The notes under the pieces: model-generated
Database searches by the model: none
Told to the model about the DNA's origin: nothing
The model's input: the letters and a program-made list of their open reading frames with translations, nothing else
Program-made: the position numbers and the translations under genes
NCBI RefSeq assembly: GCF_042854845.1
Contig: NZ_AP031498.1
Coordinates: 4,340,001 to 4,404,000, forward strand
Length of the DNA: 64,000 nt
DNA from: Maricurvus nonylphenolicus
GTDB taxonomy: Bacteria > Pseudomonadota > Gammaproteobacteria > Pseudomonadales > Cellvibrionaceae
Direction of reading: 5' to 3'
Shown: positions 1 through 8,128 of the stretch, piece after piece
How the letters are laid out: each line of letters begins with the position of its first letter
Numbering within the stretch: the stretch's first letter is position 1

Positions 1-264
1 GATTGGAAATTGCAAGTCAACAACCGACCTACCGATGGGTTACAACAATGGCTATTTAATTTAAAAGATGACCCAACCGAACAGAACAACCTCGCGACTA
101 GCCACCCCGATAAAGTGAGTGAGTTAAGCGGTCTTTTGAAAATCCATCAACAGAATTCCCGAGGCCCACTTTATAGTGCAACCGGGCAAGTACCTGTGAT
201 GGTTGATAAAACTTTGGCAGAAGCCTTTGAAGCAGGCGATGAATATATTTACACGCCTAACTAA
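1..264 (+). CDS. Sulfatase, C-terminal fragment (5' end outside window)
   Basis: An open frame runs in from the left edge with no start and stops at 262-264. The visible 87 codons carry the ending typical of formylglycine-dependent sulfatases: a Leu-phe-Asn-leu stretch followed by Asp-Pro-x-Glu-x-x-Asn-Leu and an Ala-x-x-His-Pro-Asp-Lys motif. The same ending recurs in the complete sulfatase at 1074-2885 (INTDPGETQDLA). The catalytic CxPSR region would lie upstream and is not visible. The next gene starts 22 bases downstream on the same strand, so it is probably the first visible member of the sulfatase/GST cluster. It should hydrolyse a sulfate ester, substrate unknown. It is a window-edge truncation, not evidence of a broken gene. 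Confidence 0.8.
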   Translation, partial: DWKLQVNNRPTDGLQQWLFNLKDDPTEQNNLATSHPDKVSELSGLLKIHQQNSRGPLYSATGQVPVMVDKTLAEAFEAGDEYIYTPN

Positions 265-286
265 ACACAGAGTGGAACCGAATCCT

Positions 287-970
287 ATGATTGATTTATA
301 CACAGCCCCAACGCCCAATGGCCATAAAGCTTCCTGCACACTAGAAGCACTGGATATTAGCTACAACGTACATACGGTTAACCTGATCGAAGGTGAACAA
401 AAACAACCAGAGTTTTTAGCCATTAACCCCAATGGCCGAATTCCCGCCATCGTTGATCGTGCCAACGATGATTTTGCCATCTTCGAATCAGGCGCCATTA
501 TGATCTACCTGGCTGAACAAGCCGGAAAGCTATTGCCCACGGATGTAAAGGGCCGCTCTAAAGTGATGCAGTGGCTAATGTTCCAAATGGGTGGCACAGG
601 TCCCATGATGGGACAGGCGAATGTATTCTATCGCTACTTCCCGGAAAAGATTCAACCGGCGATTGATCGCTATCAAAATGAATGTCGCCGTTTGTTTGAA
701 GTACTCAATAATCATTTAAGCGATAACGAATGGTTAGCCGATGATTATTCCATTGCTGATATTGCCAACTGGTGTTGGGTACGTACCTACAAATGGTCAG
801 GTGTTTCTATAGATGGGCTTGATCATTTAAACCGTTGGCTGAATACCATGGCCGAACAACCGGGAATGGCCAAAGGTATTGAAGTGCCTTTCAGCTTAGG
901 CAATCTGCTAGACGATGATGAAGAGCAAAAAGACTTCACAGATAATGCTCAAAAGCTCTTGCAGGAATAA
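287..970 (+). CDS. Glutathione S-transferase, nu class (YfcG-like)
   Basis: 227 residues. The N-terminus (MIDLYTAPTPNGHKA) has the Thr-Pro-Asn-Gly motif that replaces the catalytic Tyr/Ser in nu-class GSTs such as E. coli YfcG and YghU. A thioredoxin-like domain (about 1-80, with NPNGRIPAI and the ESGAI glutathione-binding Glu-Ser) is followed by an all-helical domain. These proteins bind glutathione and typically reduce disulfides or peroxides in the cytoplasm. The frame is open back to 203, but that stretch overlaps the sulfatase end and has no family similarity, so the ATG at 287 is chosen. It sits 22 bases after the sulfatase stop and is probably co-transcribed. Substrate unknown. Confidence 0.88.
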   Translation: MIDLYTAPTPNGHKASCTLEALDISYNVHTVNLIEGEQKQPEFLAINPNGRIPAIVDRANDDFAIFESGAIMIYLAEQAGKLLPTDVKGRSKVMQWLMFQMGGTGPMMGQANVFYRYFPEKIQPAIDRYQNECRRLFEVLNNHLSDNEWLADDYSIADIANWCWVRTYKWSGVSIDGLDHLNRWLNTMAEQPGMAKGIEVPFSLGNLLDDDEEQKDFTDNAQKLLQE

Positions 971-1073
971 CAATACTTACAAAACCATTCCTCTTCTATG
1001 GCTGGCATCTGTTAAGTAGCAGAATTAGCCAGCCTTCTTATTGATGTGGACGCTAGCGTACAAGATATCTGCA

Positions 1074-2885
1074 ATGAAAACCTTCTTTAAAATAATGACG
1101 ACTGGCATCGCCTTCCTGGCTAACGCTATGAGTTCACCTGCAGCCTTGGCTACAGCCCCGGAATCGTTATCCACTACACGCCCGAATGTTGTGGTCATTA
1201 TGGTCGATGATGCCGGCCTAATGGATTTTCAACCCTTTGGCGGTGAAGCGAATATGCCCAATATCCAGAAACTCGCCGATCAGGGTACTCGCTTTACCGG
1301 TTACCGGACCTCTCCTCTTTGCGCCCCCTCGCGGGCAATGTTACTTACCGGTATTGATAACCACCGCACAGGCATCGCCACGATTCCTGAAGTCATACCT
1401 GACGAGCATAAAGGTGCTCCCGGCTATTCCCTGTATTTGGAACCCGGCGTAAAAACCATTGCTGACCGACTGCGTGAACATGGCTACCGCACTTATATGA
1501 CGGGCAAATGGCATATGGGCAGCCGTGTAGAAGACCTGCCCGTCAGTCATGGCTTTGATCGTTCCTTTATCCTCGATGCTTCCGGTGCAGATAACTGGGA
1601 ACAGAAATCCTATATGCCCTTCTATAATACTGCACCCTGGTTTGAGGATGATAAGCCCGCTACCTTGCCCGCTGATTTTTATTCCTCAGAATTTATCGTT
1701 GACAAAATGATCGAATATATTGGTGACGATAAAACAACACCAGCACAACAACCATTCTTTGCCTATCTGGCCTTTCAGGCGATACATATACCGATACAAG
1801 CGCCGCGAGAATTTACCGACAACTACAGCGGTGTTTATGATCAGGGCTGGCATGAGTTGCGAAAACAGCGCTGGAGAAAAGCTCAGAAACTGGGCTTAGT
1901 TCCTAAAGACGCCCCACTGGCAGATATGCCCGATGGCCTGCGCAAGTGGCAGCAGCTCTCTGAAGAGGAACGCCGCTATTATGCAAAGGCGATGGCAGTC
2001 AATGCCGGCATGCTGGAAGCCATGGATTTTCATATTGGCCGCTTAATGGCATGGCTGCAACAGCAAGGCGAGCTGGATAACACCGTTTTTGTAGTGACAT
2101 CGGATAATGGCCCGGAATTTAATGACGTTATTCACAGCCCAGGCATTGAGTTGTGGCAAGCTATCAGTGGCTACAACAGTGACATTGATACGATGGGTGA
2201 AAAGGGCAGCTTGGTGTCTATTGGTCCCGAATGGGCTTCAGCAGCTGCATCTCCCAGCAGCAAGTTTAAATTCTACAGCAGTGACGGTGGTATTCGTGTA
2301 CCCCTGATTATTTCAGGGCCTCAATTGCCTAAAGGCAATACCGAAGCCTCTCTGAGTATGGTGACCGATATTACGCCCACCTTGCTGGACTATCTAAACC
2401 TGCTTTCTGCCAACACGCAAAACCATGAAGTTGATATTACCGGTAGAAGCCTGCTGCCCGTAATACTCAACAATGCTGACTATACTTATGGGCCAGAAGA
2501 TGCGGTTGGTCTTGAGGTTGCTGGCAATAGTGCACTTTTCAAAGGCCAATATAAATTAACGCGTAACCTGCCCCCTTACGGTGATGGCCGTTGGCGTTTA
2601 TATAACATCAATACCGATCCCGGTGAAACTCAGGATCTAGCCACATCACACGCAGAGAAATTTAGAGAGCTGAAACAAGACTACAATGCCTACGCTAATA
2701 GTTTTGGTGTACAAATCATGCCTGAAGACTTCAACTCAATTAATCAGCTCTTTATTCACTCCATACACAAGGTAATCGAACAGTATTGGTTGGCATTGAT
2801 AATAATCGTCACTTTAGTCCTGGCCATTCTTTATTTTCTTTTTACCGCAATCTCTGGCACGTTTAGCCAAAGGAAATCTGCATGA
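1074..2885 (+). CDS. Exported arylsulfatase-family sulfatase with C-terminal membrane anchor
   Basis: 603 residues from the ATG at 1074; an 11-codon extension to 1041 would spoil the signal peptide. Residues 1-27 are a Sec signal peptide. The metal-binding Asp-Asp is at about 45-46. The sulfatase signature CAPSR lies at 83-87, whose Cys is converted to formylglycine by a maturase not in this window. A GKWH motif and a TSDNGPE motif complete the alkaline-phosphatase-like active site. A hydrophobic stretch of about 22 residues close to the C-terminus (starting near WLALIIIVTLV) should hold the enzyme in the inner membrane facing the periplasm. It hydrolyses a sulfate ester, but the substrate cannot be read from sequence. 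Its stop overlaps the next ATG (ATGA), implying translational coupling. Confidence 0.92.
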   Translation: MKTFFKIMTTGIAFLANAMSSPAALATAPESLSTTRPNVVVIMVDDAGLMDFQPFGGEANMPNIQKLADQGTRFTGYRTSPLCAPSRAMLLTGIDNHRTGIATIPEVIPDEHKGAPGYSLYLEPGVKTIADRLREHGYRTYMTGKWHMGSRVEDLPVSHGFDRSFILDASGADNWEQKSYMPFYNTAPWFEDDKPATLPADFYSSEFIVDKMIEYIGDDKTTPAQQPFFAYLAFQAIHIPIQAPREFTDNYSGVYDQGWHELRKQRWRKAQKLGLVPKDAPLADMPDGLRKWQQLSEEERRYYAKAMAVNAGMLEAMDFHIGRLMAWLQQQGELDNTVFVVTSDNGPEFNDVIHSPGIELWQAISGYNSDIDTMGEKGSLVSIGPEWASAAASPSSKFKFYSSDGGIRVPLIISGPQLPKGNTEASLSMVTDITPTLLDYLNLLSANTQNHEVDITGRSLLPVILNNADYTYGPEDAVGLEVAGNSALFKGQYKLTRNLPPYGDGRWRLYNINTDPGETQDLATSHAEKFRELKQDYNAYANSFGVQIMPEDFNSINQLFIHSIHKVIEQYWLALIIIVTLVLAILYFLFTAISGTFSQRKSA

Positions 2886-3679
2886 ATATATTCCCATTCA
2901 AATCAAACTATAAAGCATCAAATAAAATCAAATTTAAGGGCCAAAAAGCCCTGGTGATTACTACCAGCTATGGCAGCCTGGATTCCATAGACCCCAATAC
3001 AAATGCCGTAGTTAAAAAAGGTAAAGCCACAGGGGTATATGCATCAGAAATGACCGATCCCTATTACGTGTTTCTCGATGCCGGCATGGATGTCGATGTA
3101 GCCAGTATTAAAGGCGGAAAGATTCCTATCGAAAAAGCCTCTCTCAGCAGGTTAATGCGTACCGAATATGATTCCCGCTTTTTGAAGGACCCAGTGTTTC
3201 AACAGAAGGCCAATAATTCTCTAAAAATTAATGACCTTGATTTTCTAGATTACAGTATTATTTTTATGGCAGGAGGCTGGGGCGCAGCCTACGATTTAGC
3301 CCAGTCCGATATACTCAGTCAAAAGCTTAGCCAGGCTTATGCAGCCAAGAAGATCCTGGGTGGCGTTTGCCATGGCCCAGTCGGATTTGTTGGTGCGGTT
3401 AAACCGGACGGATCACCTCTGGCGCAAGGTGTAAGAATGACTGCTGTTACAGACCGTCAGGTAAAACAGCTGGGCATCAAACTAACTCCCAAACACCCCG
3501 AAACCGAGTTGCGTAAAGAAGGTGTGGATTTCAGGTTTTGTAGCGATCGCCTGGTAGAGTTTTTCAATACTCATGTGGAAGTCGACGAAAAGCACCGAAT
3601 TGTCACCGGGCAAAATCAAAAAGGTGGTATCGAAGCGTCTGATAAAGCACTCGAACTGCTGCAAGCTGTTTCTGCCTGA
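2882..3679 (+). CDS. DJ-1/PfpI-family protein (Hsp31/glyoxalase III-like)
   Basis: 265 residues. The nucleophile elbow GGVCHGP carries Cys163 and His164, the pair that marks DJ-1/PfpI glutamine-amidotransferase-like folds. An upstream MAGGWGAAYDL segment matches the conserved Gly-Gly-x-Gly loop of Hsp31-like members. Family members act as glyoxalase III, deglycase or chaperone, and the exact activity here is open. The long N-terminal part, with an inserted segment around residues 80-115, resembles the larger Hsp31 type rather than small DJ-1. No signal peptide, so cytoplasmic. It starts inside the stop codon of the preceding sulfatase, so the two are made from one message. A role in removing a reactive aldehyde or ketone released by the cluster would fit but is inference. 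Confidence 0.85.
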   Translation: MNIFPFKSNYKASNKIKFKGQKALVITTSYGSLDSIDPNTNAVVKKGKATGVYASEMTDPYYVFLDAGMDVDVASIKGGKIPIEKASLSRLMRTEYDSRFLKDPVFQQKANNSLKINDLDFLDYSIIFMAGGWGAAYDLAQSDILSQKLSQAYAAKKILGGVCHGPVGFVGAVKPDGSPLAQGVRMTAVTDRQVKQLGIKLTPKHPETELRKEGVDFRFCSDRLVEFFNTHVEVDEKHRIVTGQNQKGGIEASDKALELLQAVSA

Positions 3680-3728
3680 CTCAGCGTGACAACTATATAT
3701 AGACTATAAATACAGCTGGGCTTCTAAA

Positions 3729-4871
3729 ATGAATACTCCTTCCGATCCTCATTCACCTTATACCGTCTATAAATCGGATTTATCCTATTTTAGTGGCAAA
3801 TTGGAAGCATACCTGCGCTACAAACAAATTCCGCATCAGCCGCAGGATATGGATATTAAAAGCGCTAATAACATTGTTGAAAATACCGGATTTAAAAAGG
3901 TTCCCGCCGTAAAGACCGCCGATAATAAATGGTTGTTTGATACAACGCCCATGCTGCAATGGTTTGATCAACGCTACCCGCAGGGATCCATTTATCCCGA
4001 AGATCAGGCCTTGCGCTTTATTGCCTTGCTGCTGGAAGACTATGGCGATGAGTGGTTATGGCGACCCGCCATGTGGTGGCGCTGGATGCCACGCGCTTCC
4101 CGCTGGGCGGTGGGCTGGCGCATTGGTGCCGAGACTATACACCCACTGCTAGGCCGCCCCCTAGGCTGGTATTTTGGCAAACGGCAGTTGAAAGAATGGC
4201 TGTGGGACGACGGTGTCACTAAAGAGAATGTTGCAGATGTTCGCGATATGTTATTCCGCGAATTTGAATTTTTAGAACCCCTGTTTGAACAACAACCTTT
4301 TATATTAGGCAGTCATCCCTCAGCAGCAGACTTTGGCTATTTCGCCTCAATGTTTCGCCACTTTGGTAATGACCCAGAGTCGGCCGAAGTTGTCCGCCGC
4401 CATGGCCCCAACACCTATGAATGGTTGGCAAGATTGTGGAATGCAAAAGCCAGCAAACTGGGAGAACAGCAAACCTGGGCATGGCCGGAAGCCGATTACT
4501 GGAAACCTATTCTGGAACGCATTGCACAAGACTATCTACCCTACCTGCATGAAAATGCCTTGGCGTTTACCAATAACCAAAAACGATTTAATCATGCGGG
4601 TAAGACCTTTCGTTTTAACAATACCAAAACAACAGACTACCGAGTCTACTGCCGGGAAATCCTGCAACAGGAATTTGCAGATTTATCAGAAGGTGATAAA
4701 GCCCGTATTAACACGTTATTCGAACCGGTCGGCGGGCTGGACGCACTGCATGCAGATGGTATTCTTACCTCAGGTATGAAAGATAATTTCAAGCTTCCCC
4801 GTGATCCATCAAAGCATAAAAAACATAAACAAACGCTGGCGCAATTGATGTTTGGCCAGCCACGAAACTAA
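3729..4871 (+). CDS. Glutathione S-transferase family protein, long form
   Basis: 380 residues, well above the 200-230 of ordinary GSTs. The N-terminal 80 residues form a thioredoxin-like GST domain: YKSDLSYFSGKLEAYL, then VPAVKTADNKWLFDTTPML, where Val-Pro precedes the cis-Pro loop and Asp-Thr replaces the usual Glu-Ser. A helical domain with SHPSAADFGYF matches the GST C-terminal core (Ser-x-Ala-Asp). About 100 further residues (270-380) form a Lys-rich tail I do not recognise. The unusually Trp-rich 100-150 segment is notable. Cytoplasmic; probably binds glutathione, activity unknown. It lies 49 bases after the DJ-1 gene and 34 before the next, all on one strand. Confidence 0.8.
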   Translation: MNTPSDPHSPYTVYKSDLSYFSGKLEAYLRYKQIPHQPQDMDIKSANNIVENTGFKKVPAVKTADNKWLFDTTPMLQWFDQRYPQGSIYPEDQALRFIALLLEDYGDEWLWRPAMWWRWMPRASRWAVGWRIGAETIHPLLGRPLGWYFGKRQLKEWLWDDGVTKENVADVRDMLFREFEFLEPLFEQQPFILGSHPSAADFGYFASMFRHFGNDPESAEVVRRHGPNTYEWLARLWNAKASKLGEQQTWAWPEADYWKPILERIAQDYLPYLHENALAFTNNQKRFNHAGKTFRFNNTKTTDYRVYCREILQQEFADLSEGDKARINTLFEPVGGLDALHADGILTSGMKDNFKLPRDPSKHKKHKQTLAQLMFGQPRN

Positions 4872-4905
4872 TTGATTACGTATTCTAAGAGAGAGAATTC
4901 CGATA

Positions 4906-5973
4906 ATGAAAAACTTGATGATGATCCCCCTAATTTCAGCTGCCTTTCTTCTTGCTGGGTGCACTCCTTCCAGCATAGGCAGTTTCATCCTGGAAAAAGC
5001 CGCTGACTCTCGCGTAGGCGAGAGCATGACTGATGATCTGGAAGATGGCTTGCATGTCATCCTGTGTGGTGCAGGCAGCCCCATGCCTGACCCTAAACGC
5101 TCTGGCCCCTGTGCGGCAGTTATAGCTGGAGAAACCCTGGTCACAATCGATGCTGGCACCGGAGGCGCCCGTAATCTAGCAGCTATGCAGTTCCCCATGG
5201 GAAATATAGAGGCACAATTCCTTACCCACTTTCACTCAGATCATATTGATGGTCTCGGCGAGATGGCAATGATGCGTTGGGTCAATGCCGCCAATACATC
5301 GCCCCTGCCCGTCTATGGGCCACAAGGCCTTGAACGAGTTGTAAAAGGTTTTAACCTAACCTACGGGGCCGACGCCCAGTATCGTCACGCCCATCACACA
5401 GATTTGGTAGCCCCACTATCTGGCCAAGGCATGGTTGCCAAGCAATTTACCGCACCAGCGGAAGGTGAATTGCTAACGGTGTTTGAAAAGGACGGCTTAA
5501 AGATCACGGCATTCTCTGTAGACCACGAACCTGTTCACCCAGCTGTTGGCTACCGCTTTGATTACAAAGGTAGATCTGTAGTCATCAGTGGCGACACATC
5601 AAAATCAGCCAACCTACAGAAATTTTCGAACGGTGTAGATCTGCTGTTACATGAAGCGCTAAATCGTGAGATGGTTGGCATATTAGAATCCACCTCTAAA
5701 AGAAAAGGATTTTCGATTTTGGAAAAAATCTTTTTCGACATTACCGATTACCACACCTCTCCTGTTGAAGCCGCTGAAATAGCACGAGACGCCAAGGTAG
5801 GACATTTGATGTACTACCACATTGTTCCGGCATTAGTTGCCCCTGGGATGGAATCGCTGTACTTAAAAGGTGTAAGTGATGTCTATGATGGCCCGCTAAC
5901 ACTGGGGGTAGATGGCAGTATGATCAGCTTACCGGCCAACAGCCAGGATATTATCAGCGACGAATTATTATAA
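4906..5973 (+). CDS. Metallo-beta-lactamase-fold hydrolase, lipoprotein (RNase Z / type II arylsulfatase-like)
   Basis: 355 residues. The N-terminus has a lipoprotein signal with lipobox LLAGC (Cys19), and Thr at +2 predicts outer-membrane sorting. The zinc motif is HFHSDH (His108, His110, Asp112, His113). Further ligands are in VDHEPVHPAVGYRF, the SGDTSKS Asp, and a late YYHIVPA His. The opening GAGSPMPDP and DAGTGG are shared by RNase Z-like hydrolases and by the zinc-dependent arylsulfatases of the AtsA type. Because it is exported and lies among sulfatases, an extracytoplasmic sulfatase or lactonase role is likelier than tRNA processing. It would be the third sulfatase-type enzyme of the cluster if so. 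The next gene follows after 14 bases. Confidence 0.82.
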   Translation: MKNLMMIPLISAAFLLAGCTPSSIGSFILEKAADSRVGESMTDDLEDGLHVILCGAGSPMPDPKRSGPCAAVIAGETLVTIDAGTGGARNLAAMQFPMGNIEAQFLTHFHSDHIDGLGEMAMMRWVNAANTSPLPVYGPQGLERVVKGFNLTYGADAQYRHAHHTDLVAPLSGQGMVAKQFTAPAEGELLTVFEKDGLKITAFSVDHEPVHPAVGYRFDYKGRSVVISGDTSKSANLQKFSNGVDLLLHEALNREMVGILESTSKRKGFSILEKIFFDITDYHTSPVEAAEIARDAKVGHLMYYHIVPALVAPGMESLYLKGVSDVYDGPLTLGVDGSMISLPANSQDIISDELL

Positions 5974-5987
5974 AAAGAGAGCCTGTC

Positions 5988-7385
5988 ATGACAGAACAAT
6001 TTCAAGATCAAGGTGGAGCGGCCAGCATGTCGCCCTCCCCACTGAAGCGATGGTTAGTCTCAAAATTTATTAACAAATTCACCAGCCTTGAGCAGCGCGA
6101 TAAACAGCGCCGCAAACAGGAAAAGCACCGCCAAAAAGAAGGCCGCCGCCATGTGGTGGAATACTTTCATCAGATTGATGATGGTTATTCACACCTGGCT
6201 GCGCAAATGTTGCAACCATTGCTTGAGCAGTATGATATCGAGCTGGTGTGCCACCTGGTATCTGGCCCACAAGGTGATAATTCACCTGAACCCGACTTGT
6301 TATTAAAACTATCACGCCTGGACGCGTTTTTGATTGCCCCCCAATACGGGCTGAGTTTTCCTGATCATCCTGAGGTTTTAAATACTGAGCGCTTACAACT
6401 TGCCACGCAAATTCTGGTTAATCTCAATAACACTGGCCGCCTTCAACATATTCAATCCGTAAGCACTGCCCTGTGGAATGGGGATGATAACGCCCTGAAT
6501 GAACTGTCCCAAAAGCTGGGGAAGGCCAATCCAGAAAAATGCCAAGAGGTTATCGCTGCAGGCAACCGCCACCGAGATAAACTCAAACATTACTCCGGCG
6601 GCATGTTTTACTACGAAAGCGAATGGTACTGGGGCGTTGACCGTCTGCATTATCTGGAAAATCGACTGACTGAACTCGGTGCCAACAAAACCAATCAACC
6701 CCTGTTAGCTCCCCGACCAGCCATTAACAATGGCCCACTGACAGATAACGGCAGCCTGACATTGGAGATATTTCCCTCTCTACGCAGTCCTTACAGCGCC
6801 GTTATTTTTGATACTGCCGTTAAACTGGCCAAAGACACGGGCGTTAAACTGGTCGTTCGGCCCGTACTGCCAATGGTGATGCGTGGAGTACCGGCTACTA
6901 AGGAAAAAGGTTTCTATGTTTTTTCCGATTGTGTGCGCGAAGCTGCTGAGCAGGGAATTCCCTACGGTAACTTCTACGACCCTATCGGTGATCCCGTCCG
7001 TAAGGCTTTTTCACTCTACCCTTGGGCCTGTGAACAAGGTAAGGGCGTTGAATTTTTCAGTACTTTCCTTCGCTGCGCCTTTGTCGAAGGCATTAATACC
7101 AACAACGATAAAGGCCTTCGCAAGGTCGTAGAAAAAACCGGGCTCGACTGGCAACAAGCCAAACCGCTAATTGGCCAACCCGGCTGGGAAGACTTACTGG
7201 AAGCTAACCGGTTAACCATGTACAACGCTGGACTTTGGGGTGTACCCAGTTTCCGTTTATTGGATAGCGATGGTGAACAGCAATTGGCGATTTGGGGCCA
7301 GGATCGCCTGTGGTTAGTAGCCCAAAAAATTCAGCAGCTGCTAGCCAGCATGAATCATCAAGAGAGTATTAGCCATGCACGTTGA
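5988..7385 (+). CDS. Double-domain HCCA isomerase/DsbA-like (kappa-GST fold) protein
   Basis: 465 residues. The C-terminal half matches 2-hydroxychromene-2-carboxylate isomerase/kappa-GST proteins: a LEIFPSLRSPYSAV opening, RPVLPMVMRG, a helical insertion with DPIGDP, and a closing GLWGVPSFRL (cis-Pro). The N-terminal half (about 55-230) opens with VVEYFHQIDDGYSHLA and looks like a diverged copy of the same thioredoxin-fold domain. No CxxC motif occurs, so it is not a disulfide oxidoreductase; a glutathione-using isomerase or transferase is expected. The first 45 residues are strongly basic (KQRRKQEKHRQKEGRR) and without a signal peptide. It overlaps the next gene by 11 bases. This is the third glutathione-type protein of the cluster. 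Confidence 0.78.
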   Translation: MTEQFQDQGGAASMSPSPLKRWLVSKFINKFTSLEQRDKQRRKQEKHRQKEGRRHVVEYFHQIDDGYSHLAAQMLQPLLEQYDIELVCHLVSGPQGDNSPEPDLLLKLSRLDAFLIAPQYGLSFPDHPEVLNTERLQLATQILVNLNNTGRLQHIQSVSTALWNGDDNALNELSQKLGKANPEKCQEVIAAGNRHRDKLKHYSGGMFYYESEWYWGVDRLHYLENRLTELGANKTNQPLLAPRPAINNGPLTDNGSLTLEIFPSLRSPYSAVIFDTAVKLAKDTGVKLVVRPVLPMVMRGVPATKEKGFYVFSDCVREAAEQGIPYGNFYDPIGDPVRKAFSLYPWACEQGKGVEFFSTFLRCAFVEGINTNNDKGLRKVVEKTGLDWQQAKPLIGQPGWEDLLEANRLTMYNAGLWGVPSFRLLDSDGEQQLAIWGQDRLWLVAQKIQQLLASMNHQESISHAR

Positions 7386-7806
7386 AAATAAACTCTATCC
7401 TGATGAAAAACAGATGGCTGGATTTCTAGAGCCCGATAACGGTCAACCCATCTATATGCTGAACTTGCTTAAATTCAAACACAAAGCCGAGTATAAAGAT
7501 GGCCGCGAAACCAACCTTAGCGGCAAAGAAGCCTATAACATGTATGCAGAAGGTGTAGAGACATGCTTGGCCAAAGTGGGAGGAAGCATAACATTCACAG
7601 CCGGCATTAACCGGTTAACCATTGGCAATGCAGATGACCTCTGGGATGAAGTGGTTATCGTCATGTACCCAAGCAGAACAGCCATGCTGCAGATGATGCA
7701 ATTACCTGAAATGGCAGAAATCAGTAAACATCGAAAAGCCGGTCTGGCAGGTCAACTCAACATAGAGACAAGCCTGGAAACCAGCCTGGAATCACTGAAT
7801 TCCTAA
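7375..7806 (+). CDS. DUF1330-family protein
   Basis: 143 residues with the features of DUF1330, a small ferredoxin-like (dimeric alpha-beta barrel) fold: MLNLLKFK near the start, a central KEAYNMYAEGV, and DEVVIVMYPSRTAMLQMM towards the end. Members occur in aromatic and xenobiotic catabolic clusters but have no settled activity. The ATG at 7375 lies inside the preceding gene (11-base overlap), so the two are translationally coupled. Probably the last gene of the cluster: after the stop, a GC hairpin (GGGGCT/AGCCCC, 7810-7828) without a T-run and then a large non-coding gap follow. Confidence 0.82.
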   Translation: MHVENKLYPDEKQMAGFLEPDNGQPIYMLNLLKFKHKAEYKDGRETNLSGKEAYNMYAEGVETCLAKVGGSITFTAGINRLTIGNADDLWDEVVIVMYPSRTAMLQMMQLPEMAEISKHRKAGLAGQLNIETSLETSLESLNS

Positions 7807-7902
7807 ACGGGGCTACCACAAAGCCCCTCCCACTGAATCAACTTATCCACATTCCTGCTTTTTCACTGCAAAGCAGTGATATAGCCGCTTTTCTCGCCAA
7901 TA

Positions 7903-7917
7903 TTTAATTAAATTAAA
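7903..7917. promoter_or_regulatory. AT-rich palindrome resembling a HexR operator
   Basis: TTTAATTAAATTAAA is a near-perfect palindrome and agrees at 13 of 15 positions with the gammaproteobacterial HexR consensus TGTAATTAAATTACA as I remember it. It lies in the non-coding gap next to hexR, just ahead of a possible -35 element (TTGCAC, 7926-7931) and -10 element (TTTAAT, 7950-7955, 18-base spacer) on the + strand. The site could simply be AT-rich DNA; the match lacks the outer G and C of the consensus. Confidence 0.35.
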
Positions 7918-7953
7918 TAAACAGCTTGCACCACCAGCAAAAACCGTGCTTTA

Positions 7954-7970
7954 ATTTAACTGTGTTAAAT
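7954..7970. promoter_or_regulatory. Perfect 7+3+7 palindrome over a possible promoter
   Basis: ATTTAAC-TGT-GTTAAAT is an exact inverted repeat with a 3-base spacer. It overlaps the end of the possible -10 element (7950-7955) and the expected start point of the candidate small RNA, where a repressor would block transcription. A sister sequence, ATTTAAC-TCA-ATTAAAC, sits 42-58 bases upstream of zwf (9190-9206). The shared design suggests one regulator, with neighbouring HexR the obvious candidate. Confidence 0.4.
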
Positions 7971-8054
7971 ATCACGATTGACTTCTCTCTGCACGTTTAC
8001 GGTTGTAAACAGTAGTTCGGCGCATTTTCTGTCCTGTAGATGCGCCTTTTTTTT
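7962..8054 (+). ncRNA. Candidate small RNA between the sulfatase cluster and hexR
   Basis: The 322-base gap 7807-8128 has no ORF but has the parts of a small RNA gene: a possible -35/-10 pair (7926-7931, 7950-7955) and a perfect hairpin GTTTAC-GGTT-GTAAAC (7995-8010). A Rho-independent terminator then follows, with stem GGCGCA/TGCGCC (8019-8024, 8041-8046) and eight Ts (8047-8054). The resulting RNA would be about 90 nt and end in a U-run, as Hfq-bound RNAs do. The start point is estimated only from the -10 position. The alternative is that this is just the terminator of the upstream cluster, 210 bases after its last stop. I do not recognise a known RNA family. Confidence 0.38.
8019..8054 (+). 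terminator. Rho-independent terminator
   Basis: Stem GGCGCA (8019-8024) pairs with TGCGCC (8041-8046) around a 16-base loop, followed directly by TTTTTTTT. It is oriented for + strand transcripts and would end either the candidate small RNA or read-through from the sulfatase/GST cluster. hexR converges on it from the other side. Confidence 0.7.
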
Positions 8055-8128
8055 GCCTAACGAAAATGTAATTGCGTTAAATAACGTGGGAATAGCCCAG
8101 ATTCTGGCCTTGAGCTAAGTAAAGGCAG

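Noticed and set aside
203..286. 28-codon N-terminal extension of the first GST
   Set aside because: It overlaps the sulfatase coding end in another frame and has no resemblance to GST N-termini, whereas the ATG at 287 starts directly with the conserved fold.
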